Origin: JAGQVA01 sp041391725 | Lineage (GTDB): Bacteria; Bacteroidota; Bacteroidia; J057 | Length of the DNA: 64,000 nt | NCBI GenBank assembly: GCA_041391725.1 | Contig: JAWKNL010000002.1 | Coordinates: forward strand, 186,001-250,000 | Direction: 5' to 3' | Part shown: positions 45,512 to 53,694 of the stretch, piece after piece | Layout of the letters: each line of letters starts with the position of its first letter | Position numbering within the stretch: the stretch's first letter is position 1 | The notes under the pieces: model-generated | Database searches by the model: none | The model's input: the letters and a program-made list of their open reading frames with translations, nothing else | What the model was told of the DNA's origin: nothing | Made by a program: the position numbers and the translations under genes

Positions 45512-46201
45512 TTATAACTCAAATACATAACCGCTCTCTCTGAGTTTTGCATACCGGCCCGGATCAAAACGATACATCCTCGCCGCACGGTGTGCTACAC
45601 CTGTCTGATACTCCTCAAGGGGAATGAGCAGGTTCATTGCCAGTATTTTCCGGCGAAAATTGGGCTTGTCGAGCTTTTGCCCCAAAATCGCTTCATAAAG
45701 CTCCTGCAACTGCAGAAGGGTAAATTTTTCCGGCAATAACTCAAATCCCACCGGCTGATGCCTGACTTTTTGCTGAAGGGTACTGATGGCGTGTTGGATG
45801 ATGTCCCGATGATCAAAGGGAAGCTCCGGCAAATGGGTTACATTAAACCACTGTATTCCACTGGCTTCCGGACCAGGGTTGAGATAATAATTTCCCGGCT
45901 GGATCAGTGCAAAATATGCCAGCGTAATTACCCGCCTGCCCGGATACCGGTCCACGCTCCCAAACGCGCGCTGCTGCTCCATAAACAGCCTGTCCACCCC
46001 TGTCATTTCTTGTAAAATGCGCCGCGACGCTTCATCTATATCCTCCTGATAAAGTATAAATCCGCCCGGTAATGCCCATTGTCCTCTGAAGGGTTCGATG
46101 GCTCTGCGAATAAGCAATACCTCCAACTGACCACTTTCAAAACCAAAAATGGTGCAGTCGATGGATAGCGGATCTATTTTGTCGGGGTGTGTGTGTGACA
46201 T
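45512..46201 (-). CDS. Nudix-type transcriptional regulator (NrtR/XylR-like)
   Basis: The 229-residue protein has an N-terminal Nudix domain (about 1-145) and a C-terminal winged helix (about 155-225). The Nudix box is degenerate: the REUxEE core reads RILQEM, so two catalytic glutamates are missing, as expected for a sensor that binds but does not hydrolyse. Nudix regulators of this type control arabinose and xylose genes in Bacteroidota. Its gene is divergent from xylose isomerase, which supports a XylR role. The assignment to xylose itself is from context. Confidence 0.85.
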   Translation of the reverse strand: MSHTHPDKIDPLSIDCTIFGFESGQLEVLLIRRAIEPFRGQWALPGGFILYQEDIDEASRRILQEMTGVDRLFMEQQRAFGSVDRYPGRRVITLAYFALIQPGNYYLNPGPEASGIQWFNVTHLPELPFDHRDIIQHAISTLQQKVRHQPVGFELLPEKFTLLQLQELYEAILGQKLDKPNFRRKILAMNLLIPLEEYQTGVAHRAARMYRFDPGRYAKLRESGYVFEL

Positions 46202-46246
46202 AGTCTTATATTCCCGAAAATAGAATCAAATTAATAAAATCCAAAA

Positions 46247-46277
46247 TTTGCATTTCATTGTGTTTTTCCTAAACTTG
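46247..46277 (+). promoter_or_regulatory. Candidate xylA promoter
   Basis: A TTTG at 46247-46250 (-33 type) and TAAACTTG at 46270-46277 (one mismatch to TAnnTTTG) are separated by 19 bases, matching the Bacteroidota promoter spacing. Transcription would start near 46285, about 47 bp before the xylA ATG. A short palindrome CAAAATTTG at 46242-46250 overlaps the -33 element and could be an operator for the divergent Nudix regulator. Confidence 0.45.
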
Positions 46278-46331
46278 TAGTTGGATTGACTATAACCATG
46301 CGTTTATTGCGAATCTTAACCTAAAAAAACT

Positions 46332-47684
46332 ATGAATCGTCCCCAACATCTTTCAGCTTCTGTTTTGACCGGAGACCGAACATATTTTCCCGGTGTCGGC
46401 AAAATTCCCTTCGAAGGAAAAGGCTCCGACAATCCCCTGGCTTTCAAGTATTACAATGAAAATCAGGTGGTTGCAGGAAAATCCATGAAGGATCATTTCC
46501 GGTTTGCCGTTGCTTACTGGCATACCCTCTGCAACACGGGCAATGACCCCTTTGGCCCGGGTACCAAGGTCTTTCCCTGGCAGCAAAATACCGACCCTGT
46601 ACAGCAGGCCCTCGACAAAATGGATGCTGCTTTTGAATTTATCACCAAGCTGGGGGTTCCTTATTATTGTTTTCACGATGTGGATCTGGTAGATGAAGGA
46701 CCCACTATCGCCGAATATCAGCGCAGAATGCAGATCGTCGTGGATTATGCAAAGGAAAAGCAGGCTGCTTCGGGTGTAAAACTTTTATGGGGTACGGCTA
46801 ATCTGTTTTCACATCCGCGATACATGAATGGCGCTGCCACTAATCCCGATTTTCAGGTGCTGACTTACGCTGCCACTCAGGTAAAAAATGCCCTCGATGC
46901 GACCATTGCGCTCAATGGCGAAAATTATGTGTTCTGGGGAGGACGTGAAGGCTATATGTCGCTGCTCAATACCAATATGAAGCGGGAACTCGATCACCTC
47001 GCCCGTTTTCTTCATATGGCCAAAGATTATGCGCGCGCACAGGGCTTCAAAGGGATGTTTTTTATTGAGCCCAAGCCCATGGAACCGACCAAACACCAGT
47101 ACGATTTTGACTGCGCAACGGTACTCGGTTTTCTCCGCGAATATGGCCTGATGGACGATTTTAGTCTAAATATCGAAGTAAACCACGCAACGCTGGCCAG
47201 CCACACCTTTGATCATGAGCTTCAGGTGGCAGCCAATGCGGGCAAACTCGGCAGCATTGATGCCAACCGCGGCGACTATCAGAATGGCTGGGATACCGAT
47301 CAGTTTCCCAACAACCTTTACGAAATCACCGAGGCGATGCTGGTCATCCTGGAAAATGGCGGATTTGGCGGCGGCGGGGTCAATTTTGACGCCAAGACGC
47401 GGCGAAATTCTACCGACCTGGAGGATATTTTTTATGCCCATATCGGGGCTATGGATGTGTTTGCGCGGGCGCTGCTGATTGCTGACCGGATTCGCACCGA
47501 GTCTCCCTGGTTAACATGGCGCAAAGATCGCTACCGATCATTTGACAGCGGAGCCGGAGCCGATTTTGAGGCGGGAAAACTGACGCTTGAAGCGATGTGC
47601 GATCTGGCGCTGACCATGGGCGAGCCCGCTCAGATCAGTGGCCGGCAGGAAGTGTTTGAAAACCTGATCAATCAGTATATCTGA
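46332..47684 (+). CDS. xylA: Xylose isomerase
   Basis: The 450-residue enzyme is a class II xylose isomerase converting D-xylose to D-xylulose in the cytoplasm. Visible signatures are the catalytic His/Asp segment CFHDVDLVDEG, the metal-binding EPKPMEPTKHQYDFD, the EVNHATLASHTFDHE segment and GSIDANRGDYQNGWDTDQFP. The length is slightly above the family norm. No xylulokinase gene follows, so phosphorylation must be coded elsewhere. It is divergent from the Nudix-type regulator and converges with a small hypothetical gene 7 bp downstream. Confidence 0.97.
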   Translation: MNRPQHLSASVLTGDRTYFPGVGKIPFEGKGSDNPLAFKYYNENQVVAGKSMKDHFRFAVAYWHTLCNTGNDPFGPGTKVFPWQQNTDPVQQALDKMDAAFEFITKLGVPYYCFHDVDLVDEGPTIAEYQRRMQIVVDYAKEKQAASGVKLLWGTANLFSHPRYMNGAATNPDFQVLTYAATQVKNALDATIALNGENYVFWGGREGYMSLLNTNMKRELDHLARFLHMAKDYARAQGFKGMFFIEPKPMEPTKHQYDFDCATVLGFLREYGLMDDFSLNIEVNHATLASHTFDHELQVAANAGKLGSIDANRGDYQNGWDTDQFPNNLYEITEAMLVILENGGFGGGGVNFDAKTRRNSTDLEDIFYAHIGAMDVFARALLIADRIRTESPWLTWRKDRYRSFDSGAGADFEAGKLTLEAMCDLALTMGEPAQISGRQEVFENLINQYI

Positions 47685-47690
47685 CATCAC

Positions 47691-48125
47691 TCAGCGCCCG
47701 CTTAGCACCAGCGGGCCGTTGATTTCAAATTCGTTTGAAACCGACTGACGGTGATTGTAAAGTCTGGCCGTATATTTGCCCCCGGGCCATCCGCTGATGT
47801 TCAGGGTTACTTCCTGATGGGGTGGAACGGGGGTGAACAGCCGGCTCATCATTTCTTCTTTATTGGAATTGAGCACCTGTAGTGCCATATCTCTGTCGCC
47901 GGCAAGGGTGAAAGAGATGGTTACGGTTCCTTCTTCCGCATCCGGCCGGGCGGCCACCATACATCTTTCAGGGTTTTCTCCCGGATCGGTCGCCTCCGGC
48001 GACCGCATAATAAATATACCTGCAAGCACTAGCAGGCTGGCGATTCCACCCCGGAACAGGGTCTGGCGGAGGCTTGTATGCGTTTTCTGACTAAGGGATT
48101 GTTTGAATTCCGGACGAAATGGCAT
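47691..48125 (-). CDS. Membrane-anchored protein of unknown function
   Basis: The 144-residue protein has a basic N-terminal region, one hydrophobic helix (about 25-41, GGIASLLVLAGIFIM) and a beta-rich C-terminal domain of about 85 residues. The end (TLNISGWPGGKYTARLYNHRQSVSNEFEI) resembles the small immunoglobulin-like or type IX secretion sorting fold. It is probably an inner-membrane protein with an extracytoplasmic sandwich domain. No family is recognised, and it has no obvious operon partner. Confidence 0.6.
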   Translation of the reverse strand: MPFRPEFKQSLSQKTHTSLRQTLFRGGIASLLVLAGIFIMRSPEATDPGENPERCMVAARPDAEEGTVTISFTLAGDRDMALQVLNSNKEEMMSRLFTPVPPHQEVTLNISGWPGGKYTARLYNHRQSVSNEFEINGPLVLSGR

Positions 48126-48260
48126 ATAGTAAAATAAGATTATTCGTACTGATATATATACGAAATAAAATTATTTTTGATTCTTATTTTATTATATATA
48201 GTACCAGAAATTACATGTAAAATAAAATACGAATAATAGATATAAAAGAAATTCCATCTC
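48126..48260. repeat. Very AT-rich intergenic region with nested inverted repeats
   Basis: The gap contains perfect inverted repeats ATTATTCGTA (48139-48148) with TACGAATAAT (48229-48238), and AAAATAAGA (48131-48139) with TCTTATTTT (48182-48190). It also has the palindrome TTACATGTAA. It lies just upstream of a small membrane-protein gene and downstream of a nucleoside-kinase gene, so it may hold a promoter with operator sites. No ORF is evident. Confidence 0.55.
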
Positions 48261-48899
48261 TCAGATCAACCCAAAAAGCTGGGCGTCAATGCGGTTGATA
48301 ATGTGGCCAAGGTCTTCGGGATTTTGCACATAGTCTATATTGTCAACATTGATTATCAGGAGTTTACCTTCCTGATAATGTGCGATCCATTCTTCATAAT
48401 TCCGGTTGAGGTCTTCGAGATAACGTATGCTGATGTTTTGTTCATAATCTCTCCCTCTGCGCGAAATCTGTTCGATAAGTTTGGGAATGCTTGCACGAAG
48501 GTAAATCAGCAGATCAGGTGCGTGGATCATCCTGCTCATAGACTGAAACAGGTCGAAATAATTCTGAAAGTCTCTTTCACTGAGATATTTGGACTCCTTG
48601 AGGTTTTTGGCAAAAATAAAGGCATCCTCGTAGATCGTCCGGTCCTGAATAATTGTATGGGGACTTTCTCTGATTTCCACTACCTGATTAAACCTCGAAT
48701 TGAGAAAGTAAATCTGAAGCGGAAAGGCCCATCGGGCCATGTCTTTGTAAAAATCTTCAAGGTAAGGATTGTGGTCCACGGCTTCGAGGTGAGGCTCCCA
48801 CTGATAATGGTGGGCGAGTTTTTTTACAAGCGTGGTTTTTCCGGCACCGATATTTCCGGCTACGGCGATATGTTTTGGTGGCTGATTGTTCACAGGCAA
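48261..48899 (-). CDS. Deoxynucleoside kinase family protein
   Basis: The 212-residue protein has the P-loop GNIGAGKTT (15-23), the DRTIYEDAFIF motif (DRS-like catalytic segment) and the basic lid ISRRGRDYE. Family members phosphorylate deoxyadenosine, deoxyguanosine or deoxycytidine for salvage in the cytoplasm; specificity is not clear. The gene is divergent from dihydroorotase across 55 bp, so both nucleotide genes may share a promoter region. Confidence 0.92.
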   Translation of the reverse strand: MPVNNQPPKHIAVAGNIGAGKTTLVKKLAHHYQWEPHLEAVDHNPYLEDFYKDMARWAFPLQIYFLNSRFNQVVEIRESPHTIIQDRTIYEDAFIFAKNLKESKYLSERDFQNYFDLFQSMSRMIHAPDLLIYLRASIPKLIEQISRRGRDYEQNISIRYLEDLNRNYEEWIAHYQEGKLLIINVDNIDYVQNPEDLGHIINRIDAQLFGLI

Positions 48900-48954
48900 T
48901 AAAACTGAGGTCTAATCGGCGTCAAAGTTAACAAATGGTCATTATATTTGCATT

Positions 48955-50289
48955 ATGCAAAGCCTTCTCATTAAAAATGCGTTGCTCATCAATGAAGGGA
49001 CGCAAACGGAAACGGATATTTTTATCAAAAACGGGCGTATTGTTCGCATTGCTGTGGGCATAAATGCCATTTCTGACCACACCATCGACGCCCGGGGAAA
49101 ATACCTGCTCCCCGGGGTGATCGACGATCAGGTGCATTTTCGCGAACCCGGACTTACGCACAAAGCCGATATCGCTTCTGAATCGGTGGCGGCAGTCGCC
49201 GGTGGGGTTACTTCTTTTATGGAAATGCCCAATACCTCGCCGCAAACGCTTACGCAAGAACTCCTCGAACAAAAATTTGCCCGTGCAGCGGCTGTTTCTC
49301 CTGCCAATTTTTCTTTTTTTATGGGTGCTTCCAATGACAACCTGGAAGAAGTGCTGAAAACCAACCCGCAGACCGTCTGCGGAATAAAAGTATTTATGGG
49401 TTCGTCAACCGGCAATATGCTCGTAGATGATGAAAAAGTACTGGAAAATATCTTCCGCGAAGCGCCGATGCTGGTAGCTACCCATTGTGAAAAGGAAGCT
49501 GTAATAAGGGAAAACACGGCTCGTTTTGTGGCACAATATGGCGACAATATTCCCGTCAGATTTCATCCGGACATCCGGAGCGGGGAGGCTTGCTATCTCT
49601 CTTCTTCTCAGGCAGTTGCTTTGGCCCAAAAACACGGAACCCGCCTTCACGTACTGCATATTTCCACTGAAAAAGAACTTTCTCTTTTCCGGAACGATAT
49701 TCCCCTGAGAGAAAAAAAGATCACTGCCGAAGTTTGTATCCATCACCTCTGGTTTTCAGAAGAGGATTATGACGAAAAAGGAATGATGATCAAATGGAAT
49801 CCGGCGGTCAAACGGCGGTCTGACCGGGATGCCCTCCGTAAGGCGTTGATGGACAATCGCCTCGACATTGTAGCTACTGACCATGCGCCACATACGCTGG
49901 CGGAGAAAAATAACCCGTATATATATGCGCCTTCCGGAGGGCCACTGGTTCAGCACAGTCTTGTCGCTATGCTGCAACTCGCTGGCCAGGGGTTCTGGAC
50001 AAAGGAGCGGGTAGTGGAAAAAATGTGCCACGCACCGGCAATTTGTTTTGGCTTGAAAGACAGGGGATTTGTGCGAGAAGGATATTTTGCCGATCTGGTC
50101 ATCGTGGATCCGGCAAAATCCTGGAAGGTGGAAAAGGAAAATATCCTTTATAAATGTGGCTGGTCGCCCTTTGAAGGAGAAACTTTTTCAAATGAAGTGG
50201 ATACTACCATTGTCAATGGAAATATCGTATGGAGTAGGGGAGCGGTGGACTTGAGTGTGAAGGGAATGCGGCTGGCTTTTGAACGGTAA
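48955..50289 (+). CDS. pyrC: Dihydroorotase
   Basis: The 444-residue protein has the amidohydrolase fold of pyrimidine synthesis, closing carbamoyl-aspartate to dihydroorotate. Seen are DDQVHFREPGLT near 57-68, the carboxylated lysine candidate K145 in GIKVFMGSS, H177 in ATHCE, a later His in LHISTEKE and the catalytic Asp in ATDHAPH. The first metal His of the normal HxH motif is Gln (Q59), a form I recall in other Bacteroidota dihydroorotases. The start at 48955 gives the expected lead-in. Confidence 0.9.
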   Translation: MQSLLIKNALLINEGTQTETDIFIKNGRIVRIAVGINAISDHTIDARGKYLLPGVIDDQVHFREPGLTHKADIASESVAAVAGGVTSFMEMPNTSPQTLTQELLEQKFARAAAVSPANFSFFMGASNDNLEEVLKTNPQTVCGIKVFMGSSTGNMLVDDEKVLENIFREAPMLVATHCEKEAVIRENTARFVAQYGDNIPVRFHPDIRSGEACYLSSSQAVALAQKHGTRLHVLHISTEKELSLFRNDIPLREKKITAEVCIHHLWFSEEDYDEKGMMIKWNPAVKRRSDRDALRKALMDNRLDIVATDHAPHTLAEKNNPYIYAPSGGPLVQHSLVAMLQLAGQGFWTKERVVEKMCHAPAICFGLKDRGFVREGYFADLVIVDPAKSWKVEKENILYKCGWSPFEGETFSNEVDTTIVNGNIVWSRGAVDLSVKGMRLAFER

Positions 50290-50290
50290 A

Positions 50291-50515
50291 TCAATCTTCT
50301 TCGAGCACGCCTTCCTGGCCATTGTCTGAGGAGATTTCCAGGAAATGGTTGCCGGAGGCATGGTTTTGTTCGCTCCAGGCCTCGCTGAGTTTCTGGTAAA
50401 GGTCGCGGTTCTCTTCATGCGAACTCAGCCATTCTTCTACCTGCCTGATCTGTTCTTCACTGGCTTCACCCGAAAGGTAGGCTGCAAGGGGATTATGCGG
50501 TGTCTTGGGGTCCAT
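50291..50515 (-). CDS. Small FecR-N-terminus-like protein
   Basis: The 74-residue protein matches only the short N-terminal domain of FecR-type anti-sigma factors (LAAYLSGEASEEQIRQVEEWLSS). It lacks the membrane helix and the periplasmic domain. The stop lies 1 bp after the end of dihydroorotase on the opposite strand. It may be a small sigma-factor binder, or the remnant of a decayed FecR gene. The absence of an adjacent sigma factor leaves the partner unknown. Confidence 0.65.
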   Translation of the reverse strand: MDPKTPHNPLAAYLSGEASEEQIRQVEEWLSSHEENRDLYQKLSEAWSEQNHASGNHFLEISSDNGQEGVLEED

Positions 50516-50625
50516 CAGGAGTAAATATTAATTCATTTAATACAGATTATTTACTTAAAGCGAATAAATTTACTAAAATTTTGGTAATTCCTATCAATCC
50601 GGATATTTTTTTCGTTAAATATTAT

Positions 50626-51468
50626 ATGTATATCAGTAACAGTATCAAAGACCTTATCGATTCCATCCGGTCCCGAAACGTAATCCTATTTGCAGGAGGA
50701 GGGGTTTCTATGAATCTGGGACTTCCTTCCTGGAATCAGTTGATTCACAAACTTGCTGAGGATCTCGGGTTTAACCCTGTACAATTTCGCGAAATGGGCG
50801 ACCACCTTGTGCTGGCTGAGTTTTACAAACTCAACAAAGGCATTGGCTCGCTGCGAAGCTGGATGGACAGAAACTGGCATACGCCGGATATTGATATTTC
50901 ACGCTCCGAAATCCATAAACTGCTGATTGAGTTGGATTTCCCCATGATTTATACCACCAACTACGATCGCTGGATTGAATATGCATTTGACCATTACCAC
51001 AAACCCTACGTGAAAATTGCGGATGTCTCTGACATCAGAGGGATCAGGGATGGGGTAACGCAAATTATTAAATTTCACGGTGATTTTGACCACGACTCTT
51101 CTATCGTGCTTACGGAATCTTCGTACTTTGATCGCCTCGATTTTGAAACACCGCTCGATATAAAACTGCGGGCAGATGTGCTGGGGAAATCCATTCTGTT
51201 TCTGGGATACAGTCTTACCGATATTAATATCCGGTTTTTGCTTTATAAGCTCAACAAACTATGGGAAAGAGCCAATGCCAAACAAGCAAAACCCCGCTCA
51301 TATATTCTGCTTATCCAGCCCAATCCTGTTCAGGAAAAAGTACTGGAAACACGGGGCATTACGGCTTTGGTTTCAGAAAACCCTGATCCCAAACAGGGCC
51401 TGATTGATTTTCTGCGGTTGCTCAAAGGCGACAAAGGCGAGCAGCCTCAGCGCCTGACATCAGAGTGA
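50626..51468 (+). CDS. SIR2-like domain protein
   Basis: From the ATG at 50626 the protein has 280 residues, almost entirely a SIR2-type Rossmann domain. The motifs are FAGGGVSMNLGLPSW (22-36), YTTNYD (109-114, with N112), KFHGDFDH (with H151) and LGYSLTDINIRF (about 193-204). An Asn/His pair in these positions is needed for NAD hydrolysis in defence proteins such as ThsA. No helicase, Thoeris TIR or other known partner is adjacent. It may be a stand-alone NADase or a deacylase; the function is not shown. Confidence 0.85.
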   Translation: MYISNSIKDLIDSIRSRNVILFAGGGVSMNLGLPSWNQLIHKLAEDLGFNPVQFREMGDHLVLAEFYKLNKGIGSLRSWMDRNWHTPDIDISRSEIHKLLIELDFPMIYTTNYDRWIEYAFDHYHKPYVKIADVSDIRGIRDGVTQIIKFHGDFDHDSSIVLTESSYFDRLDFETPLDIKLRADVLGKSILFLGYSLTDINIRFLLYKLNKLWERANAKQAKPRSYILLIQPNPVQEKVLETRGITALVSENPDPKQGLIDFLRLLKGDKGEQPQRLTSE

Positions 51469-52061
51469 GCGTGGAGTGAAAGATTTTCCTGTAGTCTGCA
51501 GAGGTAATCGATGGATTTTTCGATCTCGTGGCTTACTTCTTCCATCCAGTCATTGGTGCCTGAGTCCGATGCTTTAAGAAAAGCCCGGATATTTTCCAGC
51601 CCCGATATATTGGTTTTGATTTGTTTTACCACTCTTAGCCTCGCATGTGCCAGTTGGTCCGGAGCAGGCTGATTTTTCTGCATTCTGATTTGGCTCAGAT
51701 GAGCGGTAATCTGCTGCGGCTGTATCCAGTTGATATCCGATGGCGTACCCGGTCCCGGTGCTTCGGAAATAATTACGCTTCCTCCTTTAATGCCAAAAAC
51801 AGGAATCCACGGGTGGGTTTCTCTTACAAAAAAGAAAGCTTCGCGAATGGGAAAACCGGCAACCTCATCCTTCAACAGGACGATATCCGGGCTATAGTTG
51901 ATGAGTTGGCTCAGGAATTCATATTTTTCTCCCGCAACGACCAGCGTCGCCGGGAAAGGCAGGGTTTTCAGATAATGTGAGACAGGTTGGCCGGAATTTT
52001 TTTCAAGAAGCAGGATTTTCAGGGGTGGTTGGCTTTCCGCCTTGTCTTTAATTTGTGTCAT
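51447..52061 (-). CDS. Degenerate receiver-like protein
   Basis: I choose the ATG at 52061, giving 204 residues; an upstream start (52205) would add 48 residues of low coding quality. Residues about 15-110 resemble a receiver domain (LKILLLEKN, PDIVLLKDEVAG, VFGIKGG). The usual phosphoacceptor aspartate in the beta-3 strand is replaced by lysine, so ordinary phosphorylation is unlikely. The C-terminal 80 residues are helical. It converges with the SIR2 gene over 22 bp. A pseudo-receiver scaffold is the best guess. Confidence 0.55.
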   Translation of the reverse strand: MTQIKDKAESQPPLKILLLEKNSGQPVSHYLKTLPFPATLVVAGEKYEFLSQLINYSPDIVLLKDEVAGFPIREAFFFVRETHPWIPVFGIKGGSVIISEAPGPGTPSDINWIQPQQITAHLSQIRMQKNQPAPDQLAHARLRVVKQIKTNISGLENIRAFLKASDSGTNDWMEEVSHEIEKSIDYLCRLQENLSLHAHSDVRR

Positions 52062-52328
52062 AGCAACAATTGCCGGTAGATTTTTCAAATCTCCTTTGGG
52101 GTGATTGAATAGGAAACTGCTGTATAAGGCTTTGTTTGGGTTTATTTTTGGCATAATTAACAAAAGAACCAATGGCCTCCAAATGATGAAAGGCACTGTG
52201 TCCATATCTGTAAGCGGGACGATTGTAAGAATCCCGTAAAAAAAAACGTTTGATTGACCAAAACATTTGAAATAGTGCAGGATTTTCTGTTTTTATCCTG
52301 TTAAGGCCATAGCAAATTTGTTTCCAAA

Positions 52329-53684
52329 TTAAAAGTTCAGGGTAAATGTGGTTCCTTCTCCGGGTACTGTATGAAAATTAATCGAACCTTTGTGCATCCG
52401 CATGATTTGCAGGGAAAGGCTTAATCCAATACCCGAACCTTTCTTTTTTGTGGTAAAAAAAGGAATAAATATTTTGTCCAGGTATTCCTCGTCGATTCCC
52501 AGCCCGTTGTCTCTTACCTGAATGGAGGGTTTTTGTCCGATATACTGGGTTGCAATCACTTCGGTGACCCCATCGGGCCTTCCGGATACTGCTTCCATCG
52601 CGTTTTTCATCAGGTTGATCAGCACCTGTTCCAATAAATCTGCATCAGCCTGGATATAAACTTCTGTTTCCGGTGGTGTTACTTTCAGGGCTATTTTCCG
52701 CTTTTCAAATTCGGGATAAAGCAGTGATTCGACCCGCTGCATCAGTTCGCCGATTCCCACCGGCTTGAAGTTGGGTTTTTGTATGCGGGTGAGGTTGCGG
52801 TAGGCATGGACAAAATGAAGCAGGCCCTTGCTCCTGCTTTCTATCGTCTGGACGCTGTTGAGAATGTCATCTGCGTCGTCTTCATCGATTTCATTTAGTG
52901 GTTTTCGCGTACCTTTTTCGTCGGTCATCAGGGTATTTACCACCTTTGCGAGGGAAATGATGGGTGTTACCGAATTCATAATCTCGTGGGTAAGCACGCG
53001 GATGAGTTTCTGCCAGGTTTCGACCTCTTTTTCATCGAGTTCGCTTCGGATATCCTGAAGGGAAACCAGTTTATAGGCATTCTGCTGGAGTTTAAACTCT
53101 GTCGCCTGGATGGCCAGGTGTTTCATATCGTCGTGGACGACCGTTTTCACCAGCTTTTTTTCCCCGCTTTCTATGGTTTTGACGGCTTCCAGCAATTCCT
53201 CACTTACCCTTCCGAGAATATGGATGTTGCTCATATAGGGCCGTGAGAGAAGGTCGGTAGCTGCGCGGTTCATGAGCATGATTTCTCCCTCTTTTCCGTA
53301 GCAGATGAGGGCTACGCTGACGTGTTCGATGACATTGTTGAGATATTGGTAGTGTGATTCTTTTTCTGCGCGGAGATCCTGATACCCTTTGATAATCAGG
53401 TTGAATGCATCTTTGAGGCCGGAAAATGATTTCCCTCTTTTTTCGGAGGAGAAGGTCTGGGTAAAATCTTTGTGTTTAATGGCGAGCAGGAAATTTTGCA
53501 GGTCACGGTTGGTTTTCTCCACGTAGCGGATCAGTTCGACGATCAGCCCGGCGATCACGAGGGCAAAAAACAAACGGGTGATGGGCCATTCGTTTTTTTC
53601 CCATACAAACTGAAACACAAATACCGCCAGCGAGAGCAGGAGTACCCTGAGAACGATATTGAGGCGGAAAGACTTAAAAATCAT
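52329..53684 (-). CDS. NtrB-type membrane sensor histidine kinase
   Basis: The 451-residue protein has two N-terminal helices (about 9-28 and 35-52) with a short loop, a linker, a PAS domain (about 115-210), an H-box of the THEIMNSVTP type near residue 237 and a HATPase domain with DNGLGID and GSGIGLS. It follows the NtrC-type gene by 10 bp on the same strand. The layout parallels the kinase at 19136-20434, but no transporter operon is attached. The 267 bp downstream contain a weak hairpin and no ORF I trust. Confidence 0.92.
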   Translation of the reverse strand: MIFKSFRLNIVLRVLLLSLAVFVFQFVWEKNEWPITRLFFALVIAGLIVELIRYVEKTNRDLQNFLLAIKHKDFTQTFSSEKRGKSFSGLKDAFNLIIKGYQDLRAEKESHYQYLNNVIEHVSVALICYGKEGEIMLMNRAATDLLSRPYMSNIHILGRVSEELLEAVKTIESGEKKLVKTVVHDDMKHLAIQATEFKLQQNAYKLVSLQDIRSELDEKEVETWQKLIRVLTHEIMNSVTPIISLAKVVNTLMTDEKGTRKPLNEIDEDDADDILNSVQTIESRSKGLLHFVHAYRNLTRIQKPNFKPVGIGELMQRVESLLYPEFEKRKIALKVTPPETEVYIQADADLLEQVLINLMKNAMEAVSGRPDGVTEVIATQYIGQKPSIQVRDNGLGIDEEYLDKIFIPFFTTKKKGSGIGLSLSLQIMRMHKGSINFHTVPGEGTTFTLNF

Positions 53685-53694
53685 GGGTTGAAAT

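Noticed and set aside
44408..47684. Complete xylose-use operon
   Set aside because: Xylulokinase and a xylose transporter are not seen in the window, so only the isomerase and regulator are called.
48955..50289. Dihydroorotase considered as inactive because the first metal His is Gln
   Set aside because: All other metal and catalytic residues are present, and I recall the same replacement in other Bacteroidota dihydroorotases.
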